A stretch of 16,818 bases of DNA, taken from the NCBI GenBank assembly GCA_013290085.1, contig JABCYS010000007.1:1-16818 (forward strand), written 5' to 3'. The notes below the pieces were generated by a model. It saw nothing but the letters and a program-made list of their open reading frames with translations. It was not told the DNA's origin and made no database searches. This document shows positions 9,352 to 16,668 of this stretch, piece after piece. The stretch comes from Candidatus Babelota bacterium. GTDB taxonomy: Bacteria; Dependentiae; Babeliae; Babeliales; JABCYS01. Each line of letters starts with the position of its first letter. The stretch's first letter is position 1. A program made the position numbers and the translations under genes.

Positions 9352-9510
9352 TTACTTAGACTCCTTATGGGCCTGATGCTTGCGGCATCGAGGACAATAC
9401 TTGCTCATGTTAAGGGAGCCGACTGTTCTTTTTTTTGATACTACCTGGGTATAATTACGCTCTTTGCACTGTTCACAGGCGAGATGGGTAATTACTCGAT
9501 TTTTTGCCAT
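9352..9510 (-). CDS. rpmG: 50S ribosomal protein L33
   Basis: A 52-residue ribosomal protein of the large subunit. The sequence [20 protein letters not shown] with a later KYCPRCRKH gives the zinc-binding pattern CxxC...CxxC (C12, C15, C39, C42), so this is the zinc-containing (C+) form. The body TQVVSKKR and [11 protein letters not shown] is typical. AGG lies about 9 bases before the ATG. It sits between tRNA-Thr(GGU) and tRNA-Trp, upstream of secE, as in many bacteria. Confidence 0.96.
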   Translation of the reverse strand: MAKNRVITHLACEQCKERNYTQVVSKKRTVGSLNMSKYCPRCRKHQAHKESK

Positions 9511-9565
9511 AACTTAACCTACGCTATTAACTTATCCGCTTTACTAAATCCACGTTCAGGGCTCA

Positions 9566-9640
<75 letters not shown>

Positions 9641-9642
9641 AA

Positions 9643-9693
9643 CTTCTATTATTACTTTTCTAATTTAATCCCTCTAGATTAAAGGAATAGAAG
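9643..9693 (-). repeat. Nested inverted repeats between the two tRNA-Thr genes
   Basis: The 83-base spacer between the two threonine tRNAs is AT-rich and has no gene. It contains an outer 8-bp inverted repeat (CTTCTATT at 9643-9650 with AATAGAAG at 9686-9693) and an inner 7-bp one (9664-9670 with 9677-9683, 6-base loop). A folded spacer could guide tRNA precursor processing, but the internal loop is asymmetric and the function is a guess. Confidence 0.35.
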
Positions 9694-9723
9694 AAAAATA
9701 CAACTGAAAATAGAGGAATTACA

Positions 9724-9799
9724 TGGAGCTGGCGACTGGACTTGAACCAGTGACCTGCTGATTACAAATCAGCTGCTCTACCAACTGAGCTACGCCAGC
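9724..9799 (-). tRNA. trnT: tRNA-Thr (UGU anticodon)
   Basis: A 76-base cloverleaf with encoded CCA. Acceptor GCTGGCG pairs fully with CGCCAGC, discriminator is U, anticodon stem GCTGA/TCAGC closes loop TTTGTAA, giving anticodon UGU. T-arm ACTGG/CCAGT with loop TTCAAGT. It lies 6 bases after tRNA-Gly in transcription order. Confidence 0.97.
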
Positions 9800-9805
9800 A
9801 TCTTT

Positions 9806-9881
9806 TGGAGCGGGAAACGGGACTCGAACCCGCAACCTACAGCTTGGAAGGCTGCCGCTCTACCAATTGAGCTATTCCCGC
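9806..9881 (-). tRNA. trnG: tRNA-Gly (UCC anticodon)
   Basis: A 76-base tRNA with encoded CCA. Acceptor GCGGGAA pairs with TTCCCGC, discriminator is U, and the loop CTTCCAA gives anticodon UCC. The anticodon stem GCAGC/GCTGT includes one G-U pair. Overall very like the standard bacterial glycine tRNA. Confidence 0.97.
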
Positions 9882-9900
9882 ACACCGTAATTTTTTATCC

Positions 9901-9985
9901 TGGTGGCGAGAGTAGGATTCGAACCTACGAAGGCAGAGCCAGCGGATTTACAGTCCGCCCCCTTTGACCGCTCGGGAATCTCGCC
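9901..9985 (-). tRNA. trnY: tRNA-Tyr (GUA anticodon)
   Basis: An 85-base class II tRNA with a long variable arm and encoded CCA. Acceptor GGCGAGA pairs with TCTCGCC, discriminator is A, and anticodon stem GCGGA/TCCGC closes loop CTGTAAA, giving anticodon GUA. It is the first RNA gene of the minus-strand block. Confidence 0.97.
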
Positions 9986-10043
9986 GATTTCAAATGCCAC
10001 CATCGTGGCTCCAAGCACAGCCTATTTCAAAATGTATCAGTTT

Positions 10044-10072
10044 TTTTATTGCCCTGGATATGTAAAGTGCAA
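10044..10072 (-). promoter_or_regulatory. Weak promoter candidate for the tRNA/ribosomal block
   Basis: On the minus strand TTGCAC (10067-10072) is followed after 17 bases by ATAAAA (10044-10049), about 60 bases before tRNA-Tyr. The spacing is right for a sigma-70 type promoter, but the -10 box is a poor match and the region is AT-rich, so chance is possible. The spacer 9986-10152 must hold a promoter if the tRNA block is not read through from the upstream gene. Confidence 0.3.
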
Positions 10073-10097
10073 CCAATATTAGAGCTTTTCTCAATGA

Positions 10098-10125
10098 TTT
10101 CAACAATTTAGTTCAATTGTTGAAA
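10098..10125. terminator. Perfect 11-bp hairpin after the TIKI-like gene
   Basis: TTTCAACAATT and AATTGTTGAAA form a perfect 11-bp stem with a 6-base loop, 28 bases past the stop codon of the minus-strand exported-protein gene. No clear T-run follows on the minus strand; on the plus strand AATTTTTA follows. Placement at a gene end suggests a terminator or an mRNA 3'-end stabiliser separating this gene from the tRNA block. Confidence 0.45.
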
Positions 10126-10152
10126 AATTTTTATGCGATAAAAATTTTTTCA

Positions 10153-11154
10153 TTACAAAGATGTCCAAGTTTTTTGTGATAGAGCATAGATGGTTGCTTC
10201 TGAAACAGGCGATTCGTGGCGCGTTCTCTTACAATAATCAGAATTATTGTTCTCTCCCAAAATATCTTTTTGTTTAGAAAAGCCATGCTTGATGAGCGCC
10301 TGCTCAAGAGCATTGCAATGCCATAAGCCAGCATAAACCACAACCTGATTTTTTGTTGAAAAAATCTCTGCAAGAACGTTCATATCAAAAACATCAAAGC
10401 CAAAGAAGTTTAATAATCCCTCTGCCGATTTTTTATTTGTTTCTGAATAACCCCCTTGAGAAAAAAGAGAAAAGAATTGTTCGCTCTTCTCGTTAAATTC
10501 TCTCTGCGCCAAGTCACGTTTTACCTTCAGGTTCTCAACTGCTTTTCTTAGGTGTTGGTAATCTGCCGCTGCCACATTTTCTTGCAGAGCCTCAACCTTT
10601 TTTTCTACAACTTCAACCGAGTTAAAAAACGCCTTGAGCGCTGGTTTGCACTCTCTTGGATGGGTTACGCCCAAGATTTGGCACTGTTGTCTGAAAAGAG
10701 CTTCCTCATGGTTCTTGCTTTTAGCTTCCCGTTGAGCTGTTATGCGAGCGTTATGCATACCGAGCAACACATTGAGCTCATACGGCCGGCAATCAGCAGC
10801 TCTAAAATCGATTTTGTTACTTAACTGATCTGGGCCATCTTGTAAAAATATGGTACCAGGTTCTTGGTTATCGAGGGCGAGTAGGGCTGCGTTTGATGAT
10901 CTTACCCTTGTCGCATGCTCATTATATTCCCAGATAACGGTTAACGGCTTTTCTTCAGCAAGCTCATTGATACGGTCTACTAAGGCAGCTTCAGACTTAG
11001 TCGGGGTCGTTAGGGATTTATGAAAATCACCGATTAAATCTACGCAACGCCCATCAGGACGCACTAATCGACGATATGAAACTGGATAAGAGAGGATTTG
11101 AGAAAAACCACCAAGAAGGGTGAGGAATAGATAGAGAATAAAACTTTTTTGCAT
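10153..11154 (-). CDS. Exported protein with TIKI/TraB/ChaN-like histidine motifs
   Basis: A 333-residue protein. The frame is open to 11256, but the ATG at 11154 is preferred because it begins a clear signal peptide (MQKSFILYLFLTLLGGFSQ) and follows a GGGG. The mature part starts with a strand ending in IGDFHKS (G42-D43-F44-H45), then a conserved-looking acid in VIWEYNEH (E76), and near the end VVVYAGLWHCNALEQAL (H279). An N-terminal GxxH, a following Glu and a late strand-Gly-x-x-His resemble the TIKI/TraB/ChaN hydrolase-like group, but overall similarity is too weak for a firm call. The middle (about 180-225) is charged and probably coiled coil. I do not recognise the specific family. The BFD-type gene ends 56 bases upstream on the same strand, so the two may be co-transcribed. 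Confidence 0.72.
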   Translation of the reverse strand: MQKSFILYLFLTLLGGFSQILSYPVSYRRLVRPDGRCVDLIGDFHKSLTTPTKSEAALVDRINELAEEKPLTVIWEYNEHATRVRSSNAALLALDNQEPGTIFLQDGPDQLSNKIDFRAADCRPYELNVLLGMHNARITAQREAKSKNHEEALFRQQCQILGVTHPRECKPALKAFFNSVEVVEKKVEALQENVAAADYQHLRKAVENLKVKRDLAQREFNEKSEQFFSLFSQGGYSETNKKSAEGLLNFFGFDVFDMNVLAEIFSTKNQVVVYAGLWHCNALEQALIKHGFSKQKDILGENNNSDYCKRTRHESPVSEATIYALSQKTWTSL

Positions 11155-11210
11155 AACAACCCCAAGCTGCGAACAATCTACTAACGAATGTACCCTAAAA
11201 AAGGGCGTCG

Positions 11211-11429
11211 TCAACGGGCCTGTTCCTTTAAAATCTGCTGAACTTCTTCGTGACAACTGGAGCAGCCTGTCCCTACCAACAAAGTCTCCTGAAGGGCTTC
11301 GAAGGTTGTATTACCCTGAGCAATGGCGGCAACAATATCTGAGTACATAACACCCATACAGGTGCACACCAAATAGTCTGGTTTTTGAGATAATAAGCTT
11401 GAATAATCTTCCATACGTTCTTTAACCAT
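11211..11429 (-). CDS. BFD-like [2Fe-2S]-binding protein
   Basis: A 72-residue protein with the pattern of bacterioferritin-associated ferredoxin domains: C22-x-C24, then 31 residues, then C56-x-x-C59 (in YLVCTCMGVMYSDI and GTGCSSCHEEV). Such domains hold a [2Fe-2S] cluster; as a single-domain protein it may take part in iron release or deliver electrons, as Bfd does for bacterioferritin, but no bacterioferritin gene is nearby. No signal peptide is seen, so it is cytoplasmic. The first ATG (11429) has no good ribosome-binding site; ATG codon 6 (11414) with AAAGA before it is an alternative that leaves the domain intact. It is divergent from the MutS-like gene, with only 58 bases between starts. 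Confidence 0.85.
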   Translation of the reverse strand: MVKERMEDYSSLLSQKPDYLVCTCMGVMYSDIVAAIAQGNTTFEALQETLLVGTGCSSCHEEVQQILKEQAR

Positions 11430-11487
11430 TTTTTGTTGCGCAGAGCCGTATCAATTTTTTATGGTGGTGTCATTAACAAGGAGCACC

Positions 11488-13389
11488 ATGAGAAAAACTA
11501 TAGTAATATCACTATCTTTTTTTGTCAGTATTCCGCATTCTTTTGCCAACAATCCCCTCTACTCACAACTGGCAAGCATCTATTTACCGGCCATGCAAGA
11601 GTCCTCTTTTGGCTTGCAACAACCGCCTCCTGATGCTCATGATTTTGCAGTTGAGGCACTATCAGATTCTCAGTGTCGCTTGTTGGCGTTTAAGATCTTA
11701 TCGCAAGAATCCCCTTCATACCAGCCTGAATCCTGCGCCCTTGATTCGAAGGTTTGGGAAAATCTTGAGCTGTATGATGGCGCCAATCTTCTTAATACGC
11801 TCAAAAGAACCCGTCTCAAATTAGGTGAAGCATCGCTTGGCGGCATGTTGGGACAGCCAACGGCACTTGTTTCAGAGCTTGAGCGAAGAAAACAGATTAT
11901 TAAAACCTGCGTTACCAATCAGGAATTTTTTTCTCTTTTACAGATGCTTTTGCGAAAAATGGGCGAAGTAGAGCCTTGGCTTCTTACGATCTGGCAGAAT
12001 GAAAATTCATTTTTAAAAGAAAATTTTAATCGCCTGTATCTGGCCCCCTTCCTCTATGGCTCCTCATTCATTAACCAATCCCCTTCTCTTCTGGGCGTAT
12101 TTAGGAGAAGCGAGGACATAGGAACTTTCTTGCTCTTACCTTTTTCTCTTTTATATATTCGGCACTTATTTAAAAATGGCACCTATCAGCAGTTTACTCG
12201 GAACATTGCGTCTCTTTCATCCAATGCAACATCGCTGAGTGATTTATGGCTCTCCTTGTTTTTCAGCGGATCTGAGCTCCTTTTCTCCTTACTCAATGTG
12301 CCGATATCCTCGTACCAGATAGTTCAGTACCACCAAGCAACGTATCAAAGTTTGGAATATCTGCATCGTCGGCTCAGTTATTTAGCCAAAATAATCGCTT
12401 TATCTAAAGATGTTTATGTGACCCTGGCGCATCATCGTGAAGCGTTATCTCATTTTCATGAATGCAAAGCTGTTTTCGATCTTTTTGAAAAAGACAGAAA
12501 GAGCAATCCTCACCTCAAGGCATTTCTCAACCTTCTTGAGAGCAGAACTTTTTCTGAAGAATTTTCCTATACCGCTCATTTTGGACGCATTCTTGTTGCG
12601 CACAAACTTCTCGAAGAGGTTAAAAAAGATCTTGTCCCTCTTCTGATCGCTCTCGGCAAAATTGACGCTTATATGTCCTGTGCTCAACTTTTTAAGGAAT
12701 CTCAAAAAACCAATGCCTCATTTTGCTTTGCTCACTATATCGCGAAAGAACAACCATCTATCACCCTAACCAATTTTTGGAATCCTCTGCTCAAAGCGCA
12801 GACTGTTGTTACGAATAATCTCACCCTCGGTCACCCGGGGGCACGCAGCATTATTCTTACGGGACAAAATACCGGAGGAAAATCAACCGTATTAAAAGGG
12901 GTCGCTCTCACTATTCTCCTGGCCCAAACATTTGGCATCGCTGCTGCACAACAAGCGGTCATTACCCCTTTTGATTGCCTCAGCACCTATATGAATATCA
13001 CGGACAATGTTAAAGAAGGGCAATCCCTTTTTGCTGCAGAAGTTAACCGCGCAAAAACGCTTATCGATATGATAGCTTCGCTTCCACCGCACAAAAAAAG
13101 TTTTGTTATTATTGATGAGGCATTTAAGGGGACGGGAGGCGAAGCAGAAGGGCTTTCACATTGGTATGCACAAAAAATCGGCCTTTTCCCTAACTGCATG
13201 TGCATTAATGCCACTCATTATCCAAAGCTTACTGAACTCGAACGTGAAACGAACGGCCTCTATCATAACTACAAGGTCGAAGTTACTATCAACCCACAAG
13301 GCAAGCTCATACGTCGATACAAATTAGAGCGGGGTGCGACGCTGCAGAATATTGCTGAACATATTTTGATTGAGCAGGGACTAAAATAA
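11488..13389 (+). CDS. Signal-peptide MutS-family ATPase, paralog 1
   Basis: A 633-residue protein. An ATG at 11461 is in frame, but AAGGAG lies 4 bases before the ATG at 11488, which also starts a good signal peptide (MRKTIVISLSFFVSIPHSFA, likely cut before NN). The C-terminal ATPase is of MutS type: Walker A TGQNTGGKST (residues 458-467, K465), the NITDNVKEGQSLFAAEVNRAK segment (compare MutS D-x-x-x-x-G-x-S-x-F), Walker B FVIIDEAFKGTG (D543, E544) and the switch NATHYPKLTEL (H577). A helical core like the MutS lever/clamp region precedes it, around 280-410. No mismatch-recognition domain is present. Two hydrophobic stretches lie at 211-224 and 253-274. The usual cytosolic DNA-repair role is doubtful. 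The downstream copy at 14607 is clearly paralogous, sharing long blocks such as GRILVAHKL, FWNPL and LAQTFGIAAAQ. Confidence 0.88.
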   Translation: MRKTIVISLSFFVSIPHSFANNPLYSQLASIYLPAMQESSFGLQQPPPDAHDFAVEALSDSQCRLLAFKILSQESPSYQPESCALDSKVWENLELYDGANLLNTLKRTRLKLGEASLGGMLGQPTALVSELERRKQIIKTCVTNQEFFSLLQMLLRKMGEVEPWLLTIWQNENSFLKENFNRLYLAPFLYGSSFINQSPSLLGVFRRSEDIGTFLLLPFSLLYIRHLFKNGTYQQFTRNIASLSSNATSLSDLWLSLFFSGSELLFSLLNVPISSYQIVQYHQATYQSLEYLHRRLSYLAKIIALSKDVYVTLAHHREALSHFHECKAVFDLFEKDRKSNPHLKAFLNLLESRTFSEEFSYTAHFGRILVAHKLLEEVKKDLVPLLIALGKIDAYMSCAQLFKESQKTNASFCFAHYIAKEQPSITLTNFWNPLLKAQTVVTNNLTLGHPGARSIILTGQNTGGKSTVLKGVALTILLAQTFGIAAAQQAVITPFDCLSTYMNITDNVKEGQSLFAAEVNRAKTLIDMIASLPPHKKSFVIIDEAFKGTGGEAEGLSHWYAQKIGLFPNCMCINATHYPKLTELERETNGLYHNYKVEVTINPQGKLIRRYKLERGATLQNIAEHILIEQGLK

Positions 13390-13421
13390 TAAGGCTACCT
13401 TTTATCCTAACTGCCTCAGCA

Positions 13422-13733
13422 TTACCAGGATACTGCTTTGTACAAACAGTTCATAAATTGATCCGTTAACTCTTGTGGAGTAGGAATAGTATCATCTGTG
13501 TCATAATATTCTTTGTAATAAGCTTCTGCATATGTTCTAACTATCTTCTTAATAACAGCCATATCCCCAGGGTTGTAGTGCTCATCTAAATGATTAACTA
13601 TCTCAGTATTTTTGACAAAATTCTTAAGATCTGAGCCGACTAAGACCGTTGCTAATTTATCTTTGTCGAAAGGAAGTTTTACTGGGTACATTAATCCTGT
13701 AAAAAGCAACCCAATAAAAAATAGTTTTTTCAT
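13422..13733 (-). CDS. Small exported protein of unknown function
   Basis: A 103-residue protein that I do not recognise. It begins with a lysine-rich and then hydrophobic stretch (MKKLFFIGLLFTGLMYPVK) consistent with a signal peptide or an N-terminal anchor. The remainder is acidic and tyrosine-rich, with probable helices around 34-80 (FVKNTEIVNHLDEHYNPGD, IKKIVRTYAEAYYKEYYD) and a single C-terminal cysteine in FMNCLYKAV. AGAGG lies 5 bases before the ATG, supporting expression. It is 73 bases downstream of the acetyltransferase gene on the same strand, probably in one operon, and ends convergently 32 bases from the first MutS-like gene. Confidence 0.7.
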   Translation of the reverse strand: MKKLFFIGLLFTGLMYPVKLPFDKDKLATVLVGSDLKNFVKNTEIVNHLDEHYNPGDMAVIKKIVRTYAEAYYKEYYDTDDTIPTPQELTDQFMNCLYKAVSW

Positions 13734-13806
13734 AAAAACCTCTTTATAAAATAGTTTAAAAAATATTGTTCAATGTGACTTCTTTGGCGGCCCACGAAGG
13801 CCTATT

Positions 13807-14376
13807 CTAGAACTTTTTATGATTGTTGTTGATAACTATAACCAAAAGGCTCGGGGCGGCCACTGTGCAAAAGTGGCGGTAAGAGTTTAATAGAGAGCTC
13901 GCAATGATAGGCATAGGTGATCCATAATAAAGCCATCCTTTTAGAAGGAAGTGCTTTTTAAAACCATTGCTTTGATAGAAACTAAAAAGTCGTTCTAAAC
14001 CTGAAGAGTCGTCAATTGGCATAGGAAAACCATCAATTAATTCAAATGGATAGGGCTGCAGCATAATTGTCTTATAGCCTTTGCCTTTCAGATATGCAAT
14101 GACATATGTTAGAAGAAAACTACCAAAACCATGATTGCGATGCTCTGGATAAATATAGACAGAATGAATATTTGCGGAAGACATACCAATGCTCTTATAA
14201 CAAAGAAAGCCCAGCACCCCCTCATCCTGTTTTAGAATAATTCTTTCGTCGAAAAGGCCGCCAGGTTTTCCATTTATTATTTCTATACAAAGATGTTCCT
14301 CAAGCAATGAAGTGCTAGAAAAAATCTGGCAAAAACTAATGAGGATTAATAAATGGAATAATCCTTTTTTAGACAT
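13807..14376 (-). CDS. GNAT-family N-acetyltransferase with N-terminal signal sequence
   Basis: A 189-residue protein. Two ATGs are adjacent; the second (14376) has better spacing from AAAGG. The GNAT fold is shown by GVLGFLCYKS (strand 4), HSVYIYPEHRNHGFGSFLLTYVIAYLKGKGY at about 71-101 (motif A, with acetyl-CoA pyrophosphate loop R80-N-H-G83-F-G85), and LFSFYQSNGFKKHF at 130-143 (motif B, Y134). What is odd is the N terminus: MSKKGLFHLLILISFCQIFSSTS looks like a signal peptide, yet acetyl-CoA is a cytosolic cofactor. A second hydrophobic patch is at 172-182. The substrate is unknown. It precedes the 103-residue exported protein gene and is divergent from the second MutS-like gene. Confidence 0.85.
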   Translation of the reverse strand: MSKKGLFHLLILISFCQIFSSTSLLEEHLCIEIINGKPGGLFDERIILKQDEGVLGFLCYKSIGMSSANIHSVYIYPEHRNHGFGSFLLTYVIAYLKGKGYKTIMLQPYPFELIDGFPMPIDDSSGLERLFSFYQSNGFKKHFLLKGWLYYGSPMPIIASSLLNSYRHFCTVAAPSLLVIVINNNHKKF

Positions 14377-14516
14377 CATCCCCTTTCAAGGCAATGCATT
14401 GATCATATGCTCCTGCCTTATTTGAAGTCAATGAAAGGTACCTGGAAACGATGGGCATGCGGCAAATAAAAAAATGACAACTCATTTGTTAAAAACAGTT
14501 GATTATTTGAAAAACA

Positions 14517-14522
14517 TATAAT
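14517..14522 (+). promoter_or_regulatory. Possible -10 box upstream of MutS-like paralog 2
   Basis: The 230-base divergent spacer 14377-14606 is AT-rich and holds no gene. A perfect TATAAT occurs on the plus strand 85 bases before the ATG at 14607, but the hexamer 17 bases further up (ACAGTT) is a poor -35 box. In such AT-rich DNA a match to TATAAT is weak evidence. The spacer must carry promoters for both flanking genes. Confidence 0.25.
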
Positions 14523-14606
14523 TTTACATTAAGTAGTTTTGATTTATATTGCTTTCTTAATGAAATTAGCAATTTTTTAGGCATTAATTTGCCAAGGGGG
14601 CCATTC

Positions 14607-16652
14607 ATGACTTATTTCAATCTAAAAGTTTCTACCTGTCGCATTCTGTTGCTTAGTCTCATACTAGGACCTGCTTGCACAGCACGAGCGAATATCTACA
14701 TCACCTTGGCCAATGAATTCCCTACCGAGTACCTTACTACGCAAGATACAAAATCCCGATCAATTAAAGATCAAATTTCTGTAACAAATGGCGCTAAACC
14801 CCAACTCAATTTTGAGGTTCAAAAACTTTCGCGTGAACAACAGCGCACTATTGTTTTACAACTCTTATCTGAAAAAAATCCTTCTGCTCCTCAAGGGCAG
14901 CTTGATGCTGCTGGTCGTAAAGATTTAGAACTTTTAAATCAAGCCAATCTTCATACCCGTATTAATAGAGCAGAAACAGCTTTTGGCGATATTGCGCTTG
15001 CAAAACTTTTAATAGAACCAACTACTGATGTGAAGGTACTGCAAAGCAGACAAAACATTATTAAACAATTACTCCGCGACAAAAATTTCTTTCATGAAGC
15101 ACAAAAAGCTCTTCAACAGATTGCTGAATCCTCACAAACATTCCTAACTTTTTGGGAAAAATCTAATTCTGTAGAGCAAGGTGCTATCAACGGCCTTTAC
15201 TTTGGTAAAATGCTTGATCCTTTAAATAAAAATTCTTTTGCGCTTGGAGCCAGATTACGTTTACAAGATTTCGCTTTTATCGCCGCTATTTATGGCGGAG
15301 GTCTTAGCTGGCTGCTCATGATGAAACAATTTATTAAACGTACACCGGGACTTAAAGATTTGCTTCCCTTGGAACAGCTGGGAATAGATACTACTATCTC
15401 CCTAAGAAACATAGCCCTCTCACCGGTAGATCACATCACTGATGGCTATAAAATAAATAGCTATATTTATGAGAGCGCTGCACAGAAGGTGACTGGGCAA
15501 GCGTTATCCCCTGCCGCAAAGGCACGATGTAAAGCCGCAGCTGCTGGCGGTGCAGTCGCTGGCCTACTTATGAATATTTGGCAGAAAAAGGTCTTTCTTG
15601 ACGGTATTTTACAAAGAAAAAATATAACTAATAATCTTCAAGCTCATTTAATTAATTTGGCAAAGGGCCTCAATACTCTCAAGCACATAAGCGACTTTAT
15701 TCTTGCACACAACATACAATCATTTGACGCAATAACTGACCTTTTCAACGATTCAAATAAACATTCCGAAGAATTTAACAAGCTCATGCATCTTTTAAAT
15801 TCCAATACGTTCAAAGGCGAAGCTTCATTTTTCTCATTAACCGGTCGCATTCTTGTTGCCCATAAACTCGTGCAAGAAGTTAAAGATGAGTTACGGGATG
15901 CTTTTGAAGCTTTGGGCACCTTTGACGCCCTCGTTTCAACAGCAAAACTCATACAAGAATTTTATAAGCAACGTGTTACCTTTTGTTTTGCTGAATTTGT
16001 AACAACAGATACTCCTTACATGGAACTAACTGAGTTTTGGAATCCTTTAGTAGATTCAAACGTTGTCGTTCCTAACAATGTAGCACTTGGAAATCCTGTT
16101 AGCACCATGATTCTTACCGGTCCAAACACTGGGGGGAAATCAACGGTTATTAAAGGAATTACCCTTAACATCGTGCTCGCACAAACCTTTGGTATAGCTG
16201 CTGCACAATCTATGAAACTAACGCCCTTTACCACTATCAACACGAACATTAACATTACCGACAACGTAAAAGAAAATCTTTCACTGTTTGCAGCAGAAAC
16301 TGCTCGGGCAAAACACGTCCTTAATGAAATGTCCGCATTAAAACCAAATCAATTTGGTTTCTGTGTATTTGATGAAACATTCCGAGGAACGGCACCTGAC
16401 CATGCTGAAAAACTTTCATGCTGGTATGCAAAGGAACTTGCAACGATCAAGAACATTATATGCCTTCATGCAACGCACTATCCAAGCATGATTGATCTTG
16501 AGCAACAGACCCAGGGTACCTGCAAGAATTATAAGGTAGAAATTGAGAAATTAGCCGATGGATCACTGAAACGTGATTACATCCTCAGAGAAGGTTCTAC
16601 GCTACACAATGTTGCTGAAGATATTCTCAAAGAACAAGGTCTCATCAGATAA
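14607..16652 (+). CDS. Signal-peptide MutS-family ATPase, paralog 2
   Basis: A 681-residue protein. A TTG at 14589 is in frame, but AAGGGGG 6 bases before the ATG at 14607 sets the start. The N terminus (CRILLLSLILGPACTARA, cut before NIY) looks like a signal peptide. The ATPase is MutS-like: Walker A TGPNTGGKST (504-513, K511), NITDNVKENLSLFAAETARAK, Walker B FCVFDETFRGT (D589, E590), and the switch HATHYPSMIDLE (H624). It shares the same order of blocks with the copy at 11488, including RQNIIKQ, GRILVAHKL and FWNPL, but has a longer central part (about 200-330) with hydrophobic stretches at 222-239 and 310-325. No mismatch-recognition domain is seen. The gene ends 16 bases before a strong terminator. 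Function unknown; a membrane- or host-associated mechanical ATPase is an inference. Confidence 0.88.
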   Translation: MTYFNLKVSTCRILLLSLILGPACTARANIYITLANEFPTEYLTTQDTKSRSIKDQISVTNGAKPQLNFEVQKLSREQQRTIVLQLLSEKNPSAPQGQLDAAGRKDLELLNQANLHTRINRAETAFGDIALAKLLIEPTTDVKVLQSRQNIIKQLLRDKNFFHEAQKALQQIAESSQTFLTFWEKSNSVEQGAINGLYFGKMLDPLNKNSFALGARLRLQDFAFIAAIYGGGLSWLLMMKQFIKRTPGLKDLLPLEQLGIDTTISLRNIALSPVDHITDGYKINSYIYESAAQKVTGQALSPAAKARCKAAAAGGAVAGLLMNIWQKKVFLDGILQRKNITNNLQAHLINLAKGLNTLKHISDFILAHNIQSFDAITDLFNDSNKHSEEFNKLMHLLNSNTFKGEASFFSLTGRILVAHKLVQEVKDELRDAFEALGTFDALVSTAKLIQEFYKQRVTFCFAEFVTTDTPYMELTEFWNPLVDSNVVVPNNVALGNPVSTMILTGPNTGGKSTVIKGITLNIVLAQTFGIAAAQSMKLTPFTTINTNINITDNVKENLSLFAAETARAKHVLNEMSALKPNQFGFCVFDETFRGTAPDHAEKLSCWYAKELATIKNIICLHATHYPSMIDLEQQTQGTCKNYKVEIEKLADGSLKRDYILREGSTLHNVAEDILKEQGLIR

Positions 16653-16668
16653 TTATCGATACTCTTTT

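Noticed and set aside
11155..11256. 34-residue N-terminal extension of the TIKI-like gene
   Set aside because: It would bury the signal peptide inside the protein and overlap the BFD-like gene; the ATG at 11154 explains both features better.
14607..14690. Possible lipoprotein signal (cysteine in LGPAC) in the second MutS-like protein
   Set aside because: Position -3 is Gly and -2 is Pro, which do not fit the lipobox; a standard cut after ARA is more likely.
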